Shown in pieces: positions 41,694 through 50,200 of a stretch of 62,463 bases of DNA. The notes under the pieces are model-generated. The model had not been told where the DNA came from. It worked only from the letters and a program-made list of their open reading frames with translations, and ran no database searches. Origin of the DNA: Candidatus Aminicenantota bacterium (lineage in GTDB: Bacteria; Acidobacteriota; Aminicenantia; UBA2199); the NCBI GenBank assembly GCA_011772425.1, contig WVZO01000065.1, positions 37,036-99,498 of the forward strand, given 5' to 3'. A program made the position numbers and the translations under genes. The first letter of the stretch is position 1; every line of letters begins with the position of its first letter.

Positions 41694-42116
41694 ATGGCAA
41701 AGCGTAAGAAAAAATTTAAAAAAAAGATCAACCCGGAAAAATCCAACAAAATGATCATTGCCGTAGGCATTGGGGTAGTGATTGTCTTTTCCCTGATTTT
41801 CCTGCTGATGATGGGTCCGCAAACACCGGGAAACAAAGCCAAAGCTATGGAAAATACCCTTAAATACCTGAAGAAGACCACAGGCATCATGGCAATAAAG
41901 ACCTTCCCGGAGCAGAATCGAGCGCTTCTTGTTTATGACAGTGCAGAAACAAAACCGGATTTTATAACAATCGCCCGTTATGCCGCCTTGAAGTTGTCTT
42001 ACAAGATAGGAAATGAAGAAATCACTGTTGTATTGTCAAAAGATAGAGAAGAACAGGCCGTTTATACGACTGTCGCGAAAAACGGTGAGGTTATCCGAGA
42101 GGGAGCTAATCAGTAG
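41694..42116 (+). CDS. Small single-pass membrane protein, unknown
   Basis: A 140-residue protein. A very basic N-terminus (MAKRKKKFKKKINPEK) and one TM helix (about 20-40, MIIAVGIGVVIVFSLIFLLM) give an N-in topology. The soluble domain follows: KAMENTLKYLKKTTGIMAIK, then strands RALLVYDSA, ITVVLSKDR, and YTTVAKNGEVI. No family is recognised. It lies 30 bp after moxR and is probably the last gene of the operon; the MoxR client is a natural guess. Confidence 0.6.
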   Translation: MAKRKKKFKKKINPEKSNKMIIAVGIGVVIVFSLIFLLMMGPQTPGNKAKAMENTLKYLKKTTGIMAIKTFPEQNRALLVYDSAETKPDFITIARYAALKLSYKIGNEEITVVLSKDREEQAVYTTVAKNGEVIREGANQ

Positions 42117-42135
42117 GCAGTTGGCAGTTGGCAGA

Positions 42136-43056
42136 TTACACGTTTTTTTCTTTAATTTTGACTTTTTTCAGGTTCATTTGTCCCAGTCCATGTTCATGAG
42201 CCAGGGTGATGGTAAAAATATTTTGGGGTTCCAGTCCCCATAATGTGCAGCAGTAGGCATCGATAGCCACCCTGTCGGTTCCGGCCACTACTTTTTGGGG
42301 CTTATGCAGTTTACCCGGGCCAAAGGGGCCGTTAGTGGTGATAAACTCCGTGGCATCAACGATACACAGGGCGGGAGTGATAACCGTGTTCAGGTCGGCA
42401 ATGCACTGGTCCAGGTGGCGAATGTCATTGATATCGGTTTTCCAATTGGGTTTATGGAAGTTTGTCCGGTTGTTTTGGGGAGAATTTAATCCCATTAAAT
42501 TCTTTAAGGTGCCGGTAAATTTGTTTCCTGCATGGTCTTTAGTAATGGGAATATCAATTAGCAGGTCATATTTGAAGAATTCCTTCATTATCCGTGCTTC
42601 TTTGAGTGCTTTACCTTTGGGCACAGGCATGGGTTTAAACAGTGATTCGTCTCGCTCTACAATCACCAGGTTAACGCCTTCTTCATCCACCACCTTTTTT
42701 AAACCTGTATTCTCCCAGTTTTGCAGTCCCAGCCAACTGATGCAGGCTATCTCTTTTGCACCTGCTTTTTTGCACATGCGGAGAGTCGCGGCCAGGACCT
42801 GGGGTTTGGTATAGGCGCCGGGATTATTTCTTTGGGGATTGGCCAGGATAGCTACCCGGGCATTTTTGGGCACAAATTGTTTCATTCCGCCCAATTGTTC
42901 AACTGCTTTAAGGGTGTTTTTAAAGTAGTCTTCGCCTTTAGCCACGGAAATATCAACTGTGTCTTTGGCAAAGAGAAAGCTTCCTCCCAGCAGTGATCCC
43001 ACGCCAATAGCGGTACTTTCTTTGATGAATGAACGACGACTGATAGTTTTTGCCAT
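42136..43056 (-). CDS. Tat-exported DUF362 protein
   Basis: A 306-residue protein. The N-terminus MAKTISRRSFIKES with the hydrophobic GVGSLLGGSFLF is a twin-arginine signal. The body matches DUF362: VAILANPQRNNPGAYTKPQV, IPITKDHAGNKFTGTLKNLM GL (conserved K and N-L-M-G), CIVDATEFITTNGPFGPGKL and a VVAGTDRVAIDAYCCTLWG end. Some DUF362 proteins carry ferredoxin domains; this one does not. A cofactor or redox role is probable, since Tat export usually carries folded cofactor proteins. GGAGG precedes the ATG. Confidence 0.85.
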   Translation of the reverse strand: MAKTISRRSFIKESTAIGVGSLLGGSFLFAKDTVDISVAKGEDYFKNTLKAVEQLGGMKQFVPKNARVAILANPQRNNPGAYTKPQVLAATLRMCKKAGAKEIACISWLGLQNWENTGLKKVVDEEGVNLVIVERDESLFKPMPVPKGKALKEARIMKEFFKYDLLIDIPITKDHAGNKFTGTLKNLMGLNSPQNNRTNFHKPNWKTDINDIRHLDQCIADLNTVITPALCIVDATEFITTNGPFGPGKLHKPQKVVAGTDRVAIDAYCCTLWGLEPQNIFTITLAHEHGLGQMNLKKVKIKEKNV

Positions 43057-43160
43057 AAACCACCTCCTTTTGTTTTAAAGGTAATTTATACCAGATATAG
43101 AAAAAAATATCAAGCACTTGGCGACCCTCAGCAATTCTAATTTTACCGTCTATCTTCTCC

Positions 43161-43299
43161 CTATAAAAAATTTTTGCGGGGGGTCCAGGGGGGCGGTTTT
43201 TATAAAAAGAGCCCCCCTGGTCGCCGAAGGCAAAGAATAGTTCTAATAGAGTTCTAATACTGTGGCTGCCTGCGCCGCAGGCCCCGTGCGGTACGAGAG
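43161..43299 (+). repeat. Element H, partial copy 4
   Basis: H1: CCAGGGGGGC (43185-43194) with GCCCCCCTGG (43211-43220). H2 is lost; in its place stands a different hairpin, GCCTGC-GCC-GCAGGC (43268-43282). Only the right arm of H3 remains, CCCGTGCGGTACGAGAG. It lies between divergent genes. The region on to 43490 holds no gene. Confidence 0.75.
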
Positions 43300-43491
43300 T
43301 TTAACTTTTAGAGGTGCCCTTCGGGCGAATTTAAAGCGTCTTTAAAGATTTTTTTAGAGAAGCGGTTGCCTCGCAAGCATTTTCTATCATAGTGTCTGAA
43401 CCGCTGATAACCATGATGAAATGATGACGCTGATGAAGAAACTCCTGAAAAGGCTTTTTGATTGGCACCTTTTTAAGTTGGCAGTTGGCAG

Positions 43492-43520
43492 TTGACAAAA
43501 GGGAATGAAAGGTTTATATT
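43492..43520 (+). promoter_or_regulatory. Promoter of the orphan DUF2281 antitoxin gene
   Basis: TTGACA (43492-43497), exactly 17 bp, TATATT (43515-43520), 17 bp upstream of the start codon at 43538. The -35 is made partly from the end of an AGTTGGC repeat. Confidence 0.6.
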
Positions 43521-43537
43521 ATATGCGGGTGTAAAAA

Positions 43538-43825
43538 ATGCAACCAGAAACGGTGACCATTGACAAAATTAAATCAAAACTGGCAGAAGTGCCGGAAGAT
43601 AAATTACCCGAGATTTACGACTTTGTTGAATTCATCGTGGATAAAGCCAAACTAAAGCAACCAAAGAAAAAGAAGATTGTCAAACTTGGCGGTATCTGGA
43701 AAGGATTGGGGTTTGAGAAGATAAATGACCTGGAAGGGGAGGTTAGAAAAATCCGGAAGCAATCACACCAACAGTTTTCCGAAAAGATTCAGGAATCAAG
43801 CTCCATCGATGCAATATGGAGTTAG
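43538..43825 (+). CDS. Orphan DUF2281-type antitoxin
   Basis: A 95-residue protein. IDKIKSKLAEVPEDKLPEIY, DFVEFIVDKAKLKQPKKKK, and a C-terminal segment IWKGLGFEKINDLEGEVRKI, the usual DUF2281 plan of N-terminal helix, basic linker and toxin-binding end. No toxin gene follows; within 6 bp of its stop lies the tail of a leucine-rich-repeat gene on the other strand. A degraded second copy of its last 40 codons is at 44956-45044. Confidence 0.75.
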   Translation: MQPETVTIDKIKSKLAEVPEDKLPEIYDFVEFIVDKAKLKQPKKKKIVKLGGIWKGLGFEKINDLEGEVRKIRKQSHQQFSEKIQESSSIDAIWS

Positions 43826-43830
43826 AAGCA

Positions 43831-43866
43831 TTATAGACGAATCTCACAATTCGGCAGTCTAACTTG
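43831..43866 (-). pseudogene. Tail of an LRR protein, duplicated fragment
   Basis: The minus strand ends RLPNCEIRL-stop, matching the C-terminus ALPSCKIYR-stop of the NACHT-LRR gene at 45304. With the antitoxin gene before it, this reproduces the junction found at 44956-45330. Confidence 0.6.
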
Positions 43867-43910
43867 CCTGACTCCAAATCATTACCTTGATACAAATGTA
43901 GTGTTGGGAT

Positions 43911-43939
43911 TTGACTATTTTGGGTTTTTAGGTTATTCT
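43911..43939 (+). promoter_or_regulatory. Promoter of the VapBC operon
   Basis: TTGACT (43911-43916), 17 bp, TATTCT (43934-43939). The start codon is 42 bp downstream, behind AAGGAGG. Confidence 0.55.
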
Positions 43940-43980
43940 TATAGCAAAAAATAAAACCAAGAAATAAGGAGGTGGTTTTG

Positions 43981-44226
43981 ATGCTCTCTGTGAGAGGTAT
44001 TTACGATGGCAAACGTATAAAGCCTATAGAAAAGTTCGATGCTCCTTCCAACGTAGAAGTTATAATCACTTTTTTGGATAAAAAAGCATCCGCTAAATCA
44101 GTCGATGATAAAACAAAAGATTTAGCAGAGTTGTGCGGATCCTGGGAAGATGATAGAACCGCTGAAGAAATTATCAAAGAGATTTATGACAGCCGAACAT
44201 CAAGTCAAAGGGAAATAGATTTATGA
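43981..44226 (+). CDS. VapB-type antitoxin
   Basis: An 81-residue protein; ATG 43981, with AAGGAGG 9 nt upstream (a TTG one codon earlier is possible). MLSVRGIYDGKRIKPIEKF, VEVIITFLDKK is the N-terminal strand pair typical of 'MxxVKGIYENGKVxLLEP' antitoxins of VapBC pairs. The C-terminal part (WEDDRTAEEIIKEIYDSRT) should neutralise the toxin. It overlaps vapC by 4 bp. Confidence 0.78.
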   Translation: MLSVRGIYDGKRIKPIEKFDAPSNVEVIITFLDKKASAKSVDDKTKDLAELCGSWEDDRTAEEIIKEIYDSRTSSQREIDL

Positions 44227-44627
44227 GATATTTGTGGGATACCGATATTTGTGTACATTTTTTAAATGGAGATAAAAAAATTCTTCAAAAGACCAAAAAA
44301 GTAGGTGCTGAAAATATATGTACAACAGTGATCAATATTTATGAATTAATGTTTGGTGCCTATAATTCAACAAGGGTTAAGTCAAATCTGGAACGAGTCA
44401 AAAAATTGCAGGCTAGATTAACAATATTGGATAGTTTTGATGATAGTGTGGGTAATTTTTTTGCAAAAACCAAAGCACAATTGCGAAAAAAGGGAATAAC
44501 TATCAGTGATTTTGATCTCCTTATAGCAAGTTTTGCCAGTGTCAACGATTTCCGCATTGTCACCAATAATACCAAACATTTTAACCACATTTCAGGGTTA
44601 AAAGTTGAAAATTGGTTGGCCAAATAA
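44223..44627 (+). CDS. vapC: VapC PIN-domain ribonuclease toxin
   Basis: A 134-residue PIN toxin that looks complete: D6/D8 in YLWDTDICVHFLNG, Glu in INIYELMFGAY, and the second acidic cluster SDFDLLIASFA plus IVTNNTKHF (N-terminal part of motif 4). VapC toxins cleave tRNA or rRNA. It is coupled to the antitoxin by ATGA overlap. It is the only intact toxin-antitoxin pair of the four seen in the window. Length and motifs match the family. Confidence 0.88.
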   Translation: MRYLWDTDICVHFLNGDKKILQKTKKVGAENICTTVINIYELMFGAYNSTRVKSNLERVKKLQARLTILDSFDDSVGNFFAKTKAQLRKKGITISDFDLLIASFASVNDFRIVTNNTKHFNHISGLKVENWLAK

Positions 44628-44739
44628 TTTTCAAACACTAACGGCCAAAATCCTGGCCCTTCAACTTTTTAAAAATAAGGGGAGGAGATTTTTTTGCCTG
44701 TCGATTATTTCTGTTAATTATTTCATGCGGGAGTTCTTA

Positions 44740-44939
44740 CTGCACTTCCGGGAATGTTTCCTGCACCTGCTGGAACTTCTCCCGCACTTCCGGGAACGCC
44801 TCATGAACCTGCGGGAACTCTTCCCGCACTTGCGGTAACTCCTCCCGCACCCACGGGAACCCTTCTTGCAAATGCGGGAGATTCTCCCGCACCTGCGGGA
44901 ACGCCTCATGCACCTGCGGGAACTGCTCCTGCACCTACA
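44740..44939 (+). repeat. 21-bp tandem array 3
   Basis: Nine full units and a partial, all exactly 21 bp (starts 44740, 44761, 44782 ... 44908). Consensus CCGCACCTGCGGGAACTCCTC, with the inverted repeat CCCGCACCTGCGGG. On the minus strand it reads as the heptad FPQVREE, in register throughout; no start or ribosome-binding site is seen. Confidence 0.88.
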
Positions 44940-44953
44940 CGAAGAAAAAGATC

Positions 44954-45044
44954 AGGAATGGGTTTTGAGAAGACAAATGACCTGGAAGTGGAGGTTAGAA
45001 AAATCCGGAATAATTCACACAAACGGTTTTCTGAAAAGATTTAG
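44954..45044 (+). pseudogene. Fragment of a DUF2281 antitoxin (second copy)
   Basis: Encodes GFEKTNDLEVEVRKIRNNSH, ...KRFSEKI-stop, nearly identical to the last 35-40 codons of the gene at 43538. The 5' part is missing, replaced by the 21-bp array. Confidence 0.8.
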
Positions 45045-45072
45045 AAATCAAGCTCCATCGATGCAATATGGA

Positions 45073-45286
45073 CAGGGTCTCGTCAAAGTTTTTAAATCCG
45101 AAATTCGAATATCGAAATTCGAAACAAATTCGAATGACCGAAATTCAAATTACCAAAACGAAAAGAACCCGAAAGCATCGTACCATGTCGTTTTTGTTTT
45201 GGATTTTGAACATTTGAATTTTGGATTTGTTTTGGATTTCGTGCTTCGTGCTTCGAATTTAAGGCGACTTTGACGTCGCACTGGCC
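45073..45286 (-). mobile_element. MITE-like insertion of palindromic family P1 (copy 3)
   Basis: Flanked by the direct repeat ATATGGA (45066-45072 and 45287-45293). The homologous segment at 43808-43840 has a single ATATGGAGTTAG at this point, so the 214 bp are an insertion. Near its ends are GTCAAAGT and ACTTTGAC (inverted). The interior is a long imperfect palindrome with AATTCGAA tracts; its centre is the reverse complement of the centre of copy 1 at 3.08 kb. It has no coding capacity. Confidence 0.75.
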
Positions 45287-45303
45287 ATATGGAGTTAGAA
45301 TCA

Positions 45304-46690
45304 TTATCGATAAATCTTACAACTCGGCAGGGCTTTCTCTAATTCTTCGATTTGTTCCTTAGGGATAGGATTATCTTGTATAAAAAGACATTCCAGTTTT
45401 TTCAATTCTTTCAAGGGGCTGATATCGGTGAGATGATTGCCATTTAAGACTAAGCCTTTTAATCCCGTCAATTCTTTTAAGGGGCTGATATCGGTGAGAT
45501 GATTACCCTTTAAGTCTAATCTTTCTAATCCCTTCAATTCTTTTAAAGGGCGGATATCGGTGAGATGATTATTGTCTAAGTATAATCTTTCTAATCCCTT
45601 CAATTCTTTTAAGGGGCTGATATCGGTGAGCCAATTATTTCTTAAATCTAAGCTGTGTAATCCCGTCAATTCTTTTAAGGGGCTGATATCGATGAGGCCA
45701 TTCAAACTTAAGTTTAAGATTATTATATTTTCTAATTCGTTGAGCTTTAATTTAGAAAGCTCTCTTTCTTTGGTTGAACCCTTAATTCTGTAGTCTCCTT
45801 TTAAATTAATTTTAGTTAAGAACTTAAATGTACATTCTTTCCACATATTGGTGTAAAAACTCTTTGCCTGGTCCATGCCTTCAAAACTGAATTCTTTGGC
45901 AAATACATAATTACTAAGTATTTCCAATGTCAGAAAATACTCCAATATGGATTTGTGGGAAAACTTATACTCTCCCTGTGCATTGCGATTCAACAGGGAA
46001 CGGCTTTTCATTTCTATCTCGTCCAGTTGAATACTATGCTCTTCCGCAAAGGGTTTAATCTCCTCTCTATCGATAATCAATCCTTTTCGAGATTCCCGGT
46101 TCCGGTAAATATCCAGGGCAATCGCTTTTGAAAATTTATATAATTCCTCCTTAAAATTTTCCCTCTTATCTTCTTTAAACCGCCTGGATTCCCGCTCAAT
46201 CCACCGGCCGATCAACTCTTCATACACCTGGTAGGTAAATTCATATTCACGATTACTTTTCAGCAAATCATCAATATAACTGAGGAGCATGGGACGCACC
46301 ATCAGGTTGGGCGAGTGTTTAACAATTTGCAGCGCCTTTTGCTTTTTCCTGAAATTGAAAACAGAGAATTTCTTGTTGAGGTACTTCTTAATATCTTTCT
46401 CATCAAAAGGCGAAATATACATCTTGCGAAATACATGGTATCCTTTTTGACCGCCAAATTTAAGGACACCGGTCTCCCCGGGTTCCTCCTCTTCGGAGGG
46501 AAAAAATTGCGTCCGACAGGTAATAATGACCTTCCGAAACCGAAAAACTTTGTTAAGAATGTCCTCCATCCGCTTCTTGTAATCCGCCACTGCCAACGAG
46601 AAAAAGCAAGATGACTTCCGCATACTGTGCCAATCCCGGTAAGCCGATACCTACCAAAAAGTCTTTAACAATTTGTATCAATTGGCTCAT
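45304..46690 (-). pseudogene. Broken NACHT-LRR STAND gene
   Basis: The true 5' end is ATG 46690 behind AGGAGG, giving MSQLIQIVKDFLVGIGLPGL, ...AEVILLFLVG (a membrane-type N-terminus). After about 30 codons the frame shifts. The remaining frame (from about 46605) starts ADYKKRMEDIL and KVIITCRTQFF, which in NACHT proteins lies after Walker B. So about 150-200 residues with Walker A and B are missing. Then come the helical NACHT tail (YKFSHKSILEYFLTLEIL) and six LRRs of the LTDISPLKELKGLERLDL type, 22 residues each, ending ALPSCKIYR. The LRR units are nearly identical at DNA level. Presumably inactive. Confidence 0.75.
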
Positions 46691-46702
46691 TTTTAACCTC
46701 CT

Positions 46703-46818
46703 ATGAAAAAAACCACAGATTACACAGATTTACACAGATTATAAAAAAAATATAAAAAAATCTGCGTAATCTGTGTAATCTGTGGTTTCCCTTTTTTCAT
46801 ACGTCTCCGGGCGATGAG
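46703..46818 (-). repeat. Palindromic repeat, family P2 (46.7 kb)
   Basis: CCACAGATTACACAGATT (46712-46729) returns as AATCTGTGTAATCTGTGG (46770-46787) across an AT-rich loop, flanked by TTTCCCTTTTTTCATACGTC and TCCGGGCGATGAGG. On the reverse strand it matches copies at 56.27 and 18.74 kb. Confidence 0.8.
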
Positions 46819-47022
46819 GATAATTTACCTGGAACCTTGTTCCTTTGCTTAAATAACACCTGACAGCAGGCATTTGACAACCTCCACACTTTATAATGCC
46901 AAAATATGTCAAAATATTCAACCCTTATTGTAATTTTTATGAAATTAGGTGATTAAGGTGAGTGAGGTGAGTGGGGGGAGTAGGATAGCTTAGCTGACAC
47001 CTTATTCTGTGTCAATATATCG

Positions 47023-47105
47023 TTGGGAGGTGCTCCCAATGATTTTTTTACCTCGAAAAATGATTGGGACGTGGTACCAATGATTCTTTTATCTCCGAAA
47101 AAAGT
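47023..47105 (+). repeat. Two-copy 41/42-bp tandem repeat
   Basis: TTGGGAGGTGCTCCCAATGA and TTGGGACGTGGTACCAATGA each head a unit that continues TTTTTTACCTCGAAAAA / TTCTTTTATCTCCGAAAAA. GGGAGGTGCTCCC is an inverted repeat. Beyond it a short frame (MILLSPKKVADEKILFLFDD, ...) to 47190 could be a gene fragment; not convincing. Confidence 0.55.
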
Positions 47106-47225
47106 GGCAGACGAAAAAATCCTTTTTCTTTTTGATGACCCGGAATTTATGAAAAGATTTAAGAAATCAAAAGAGAATAAAGGAAAATAACCTCTAACTG
47201 CCAACTGGCTCTGTGTCTTCGTGGT

Positions 47226-50200
47226 TCATGGTTCATCTGCGGCCAGGAATCGTAAATATTCTTCCACTTCTTCTTTGAGTCCGTTGGCCTTACACCAGTC
47301 TATTGCTTTTTTCCGGTGTTGCTCCTCCACTCCCCCGGCAAGAAATAATCCATAATTATCTTTCCCTATCTCAATTTTGGCCAGTCTTTCATTTAAATCC
47401 TTCGTCTCCCCTTCCAGGATACGCCTGAAAGCCGAAGCCTTATCCACAACCTTTTTCCCACGCGGCAGCCCATTCTTCTCGATGTCTTTTAACGTCTTCT
47501 TAAAGCGTTTCGGAGAGAAGCGTTGGAATTTTTTGAAATATTTTACCAGGGTGGTATAGTCGTCGATCTTTTCCAGGTAATGAAGCACCAGCATGACATT
47601 TTTAAAATCTATATCCTCTCGACGAATAAAATGCCCCCATATTCCCAATTCCTTTTTTTGAGATTCCGTGGGTGGTTCATCTTCACCTTGCTCTATTCTC
47701 TTTGTGCTCACGTGCTCCTTGAAATGGGCCCGCATTAAATCCGCGACAGCGGTAATGTCAAGGTCTGTACTGAATGTGCCGGGTTCAAAAGAACCCGGAC
47801 GGTCAGGTAAAGCCAAAAAGAATTGGGCACCGGTGTCTATTAAATCCTTTTCCAGGCAGCCTTCGGCAATAATGAGAAATTCACCGAGATTGCGGCAGGT
47901 TTCCCATTTGCGGAAGGCTTTTTGTTTATCCCCTTGCAGGGCATAACAGATGCCTTCCAGGGTTTCGAATCCCCCCAGGCGGGTAAATAAAAAAAACGCC
48001 CGTTCATAATCCTCTTCAAAGTAATAACCCATGGCAGTGCCCCGCATGGGTGCCGGGTCTGTTAATTTCTCATAAACCGCTGCGCTCATGGCAAAGTTGT
48101 TCTCTTTATCCCGGTCAGTACCAAAGTACACTTCAAACGCATTCTCATAATCCCGGATTTTTTCATAAACCCCTGCGGCGGTGTAAAAATCCCTTGCCTG
48201 TTCATAATAGGGGATAGATTCTTCATATTGTCCCATGTGGTAATAACAGTCGGCGATTTTAGCGGGTTCTTCCGCCACCAGGAAGCGGACCAATGCCTGG
48301 AAATACCCCCGGTCCCTGAAAAAAACGTCCCCTTCTTCGATTAACCGGCTGCGGTCGATGTCCAGGTTCTTCAGGTACCTGGCTGCTTTTTCCAGGTTGC
48401 CCTGTTCCTGGTAAATCTTAAGAACTTCTTCATGTCTGCCGGTCCGGCGGTACAATTCCAGGAGGTTTTTCCAGTTCCCGGTTTTTATCCATAAGACTTC
48501 GGCTTCGGGGTAATTTTTATTCATGAAATAAAGCTCCGCAGCCTTATCGTAATGTTCCAGTCGAGAATAGAGTTCGGCAGCTTTATCGTAATCACGGCTG
48601 TATTCATAGTATTGAGCGGCTTCTTTGGGATTGTGCAAATGTTCCAGGTAAATTTCCGCGGCCGTCCTGTAACTTTTCGCTTGCCGGAAACACTCCACAG
48701 CAGCGGTGTAGTTTTTTATTTCCAGGTAAAGACGCCCGGCTTCCCGGAAATTTTTCTCTTCTTCCAGGAGCGCGGCACGGCATTGGATGATGCGTTCACG
48801 ATTATCCAATCTCTCCCAGATAACCCGGGCCTGCTTATACTCACCGGCGTTTTCATAATTCACCGCTGCCTTTTCCCTTTCCCCGATTTTTTCAAAGTTC
48901 ACGGCTGCTTCCCTGTAATTACCGGCCCGTTCATAGTGATGGGCCAGGGCTTTGGACAGGTTCACCGGGTCATCACCGTTCCGGAAACATTCAGCGGCTG
49001 CTCTAAAGTACTCTCTTTCAAAAAAATAATGCCCCTGTTCCACCCACTCTCCAGGAGTAGAAACTACGTTCCACACGTTCGCCAGGTAGCGGCGGTCATC
49101 GGTAATATAAACGTTATCTTTTAACGGTTCGCTCTCCCAGATGACGGAAGGTTTTTTCCCGTCGTAGACAATTAGGTCTTTCTGGCACCGCGTGACTCCC
49201 ACATATAAAAGGCTGATTTCATGCCTGATCCTGGCTTTATGAATATTCCTGCCGGTCAGATCAAGGGTGGCTTTCCATACGTCTTCGGATTCCGATGCCA
49301 GGTCATCGCAAAATTTCCACAGCACCACCGTATCGAATTCCAGCCCCTTGGCCTCTTTGATAGTAAACACCAGTTCGGTGCCAAGGTGTTTCTTCAACGT
49401 TTCTTTTTCGGTTTCGGTTCGGGTCAGTATGGTGCGCTCCGCACCGGCTGCGTTTAAAATCCCCAGCATCTCTTCGCTGTCGATACCGGTTACCACTGTC
49501 ACCGGCCTGCCTTTATATTTCCACGCCTCCCTGGGTTCATCGGACTTCCTGCCGGTAAATTTCTCCTTTAATTCCAGCAGGATATTGGACAATTCCACGA
49601 TACTGCCGGAACTCCTGAAATTGAGAGATAAGTATTTTAGCTCCGGGACCTCCAACCCTCTTTCATAGAAATGTTTTCGCACCTCTTCCCAGCGGAACCC
49701 GCTGGGATTGATGGTTTGCCTGGTATCCCCGGCCAGGAACATGTTGTTGGGGTTCCTGGCAAAATTAAACAGCAAGTCCAATTGGGTGTCGGTAAAATCC
49801 TGGACTTCATCGCATACCAGGATATCGTAGGTATATTTTTCCTCCACTGCGCCCGGCATCATATCCAGTTCATCCCACAGGCCCCCGGTTTCCAGTTTGT
49901 CCTGGTACCACTGGAAAATGCGGTAAATGTCTTTCCGGTTCCCCTGGAAATTGGGGGCCTTTTTTTTGCCCAACATTTCATATTCTGCAAAGGAAAGATA
50001 TTTCCGTTCAGTCAGGGTGTCATCTTTCTTTAACGCCGCCGCGGTTTTTTCCAGGACGGCGCACACGCACTCTTTTTCCCTGTCGCTGGCAGCATCCGGT
50101 TGAAGATGTTTCTTGATGTTGGCGGCAAACGATACGATATCGATTTTCAGGTACTTGTGGACAAATTTATCTACCTTATGAAACGATTCCAACTTGGAAA

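Noticed and set aside
44737-44934. Heptad-repeat (coiled-coil) protein on the minus strand (FPQVREE type)
   Set aside because: Open in several frames because of the 21-bp period; no ribosome-binding site or terminal domains. Treated as an array, though translation is not excluded.
49671-50033. Genes on the plus strand opposite the helicase
   Set aside because: Antisense shadows of a well-supported 1341-codon gene; no conserved motifs.
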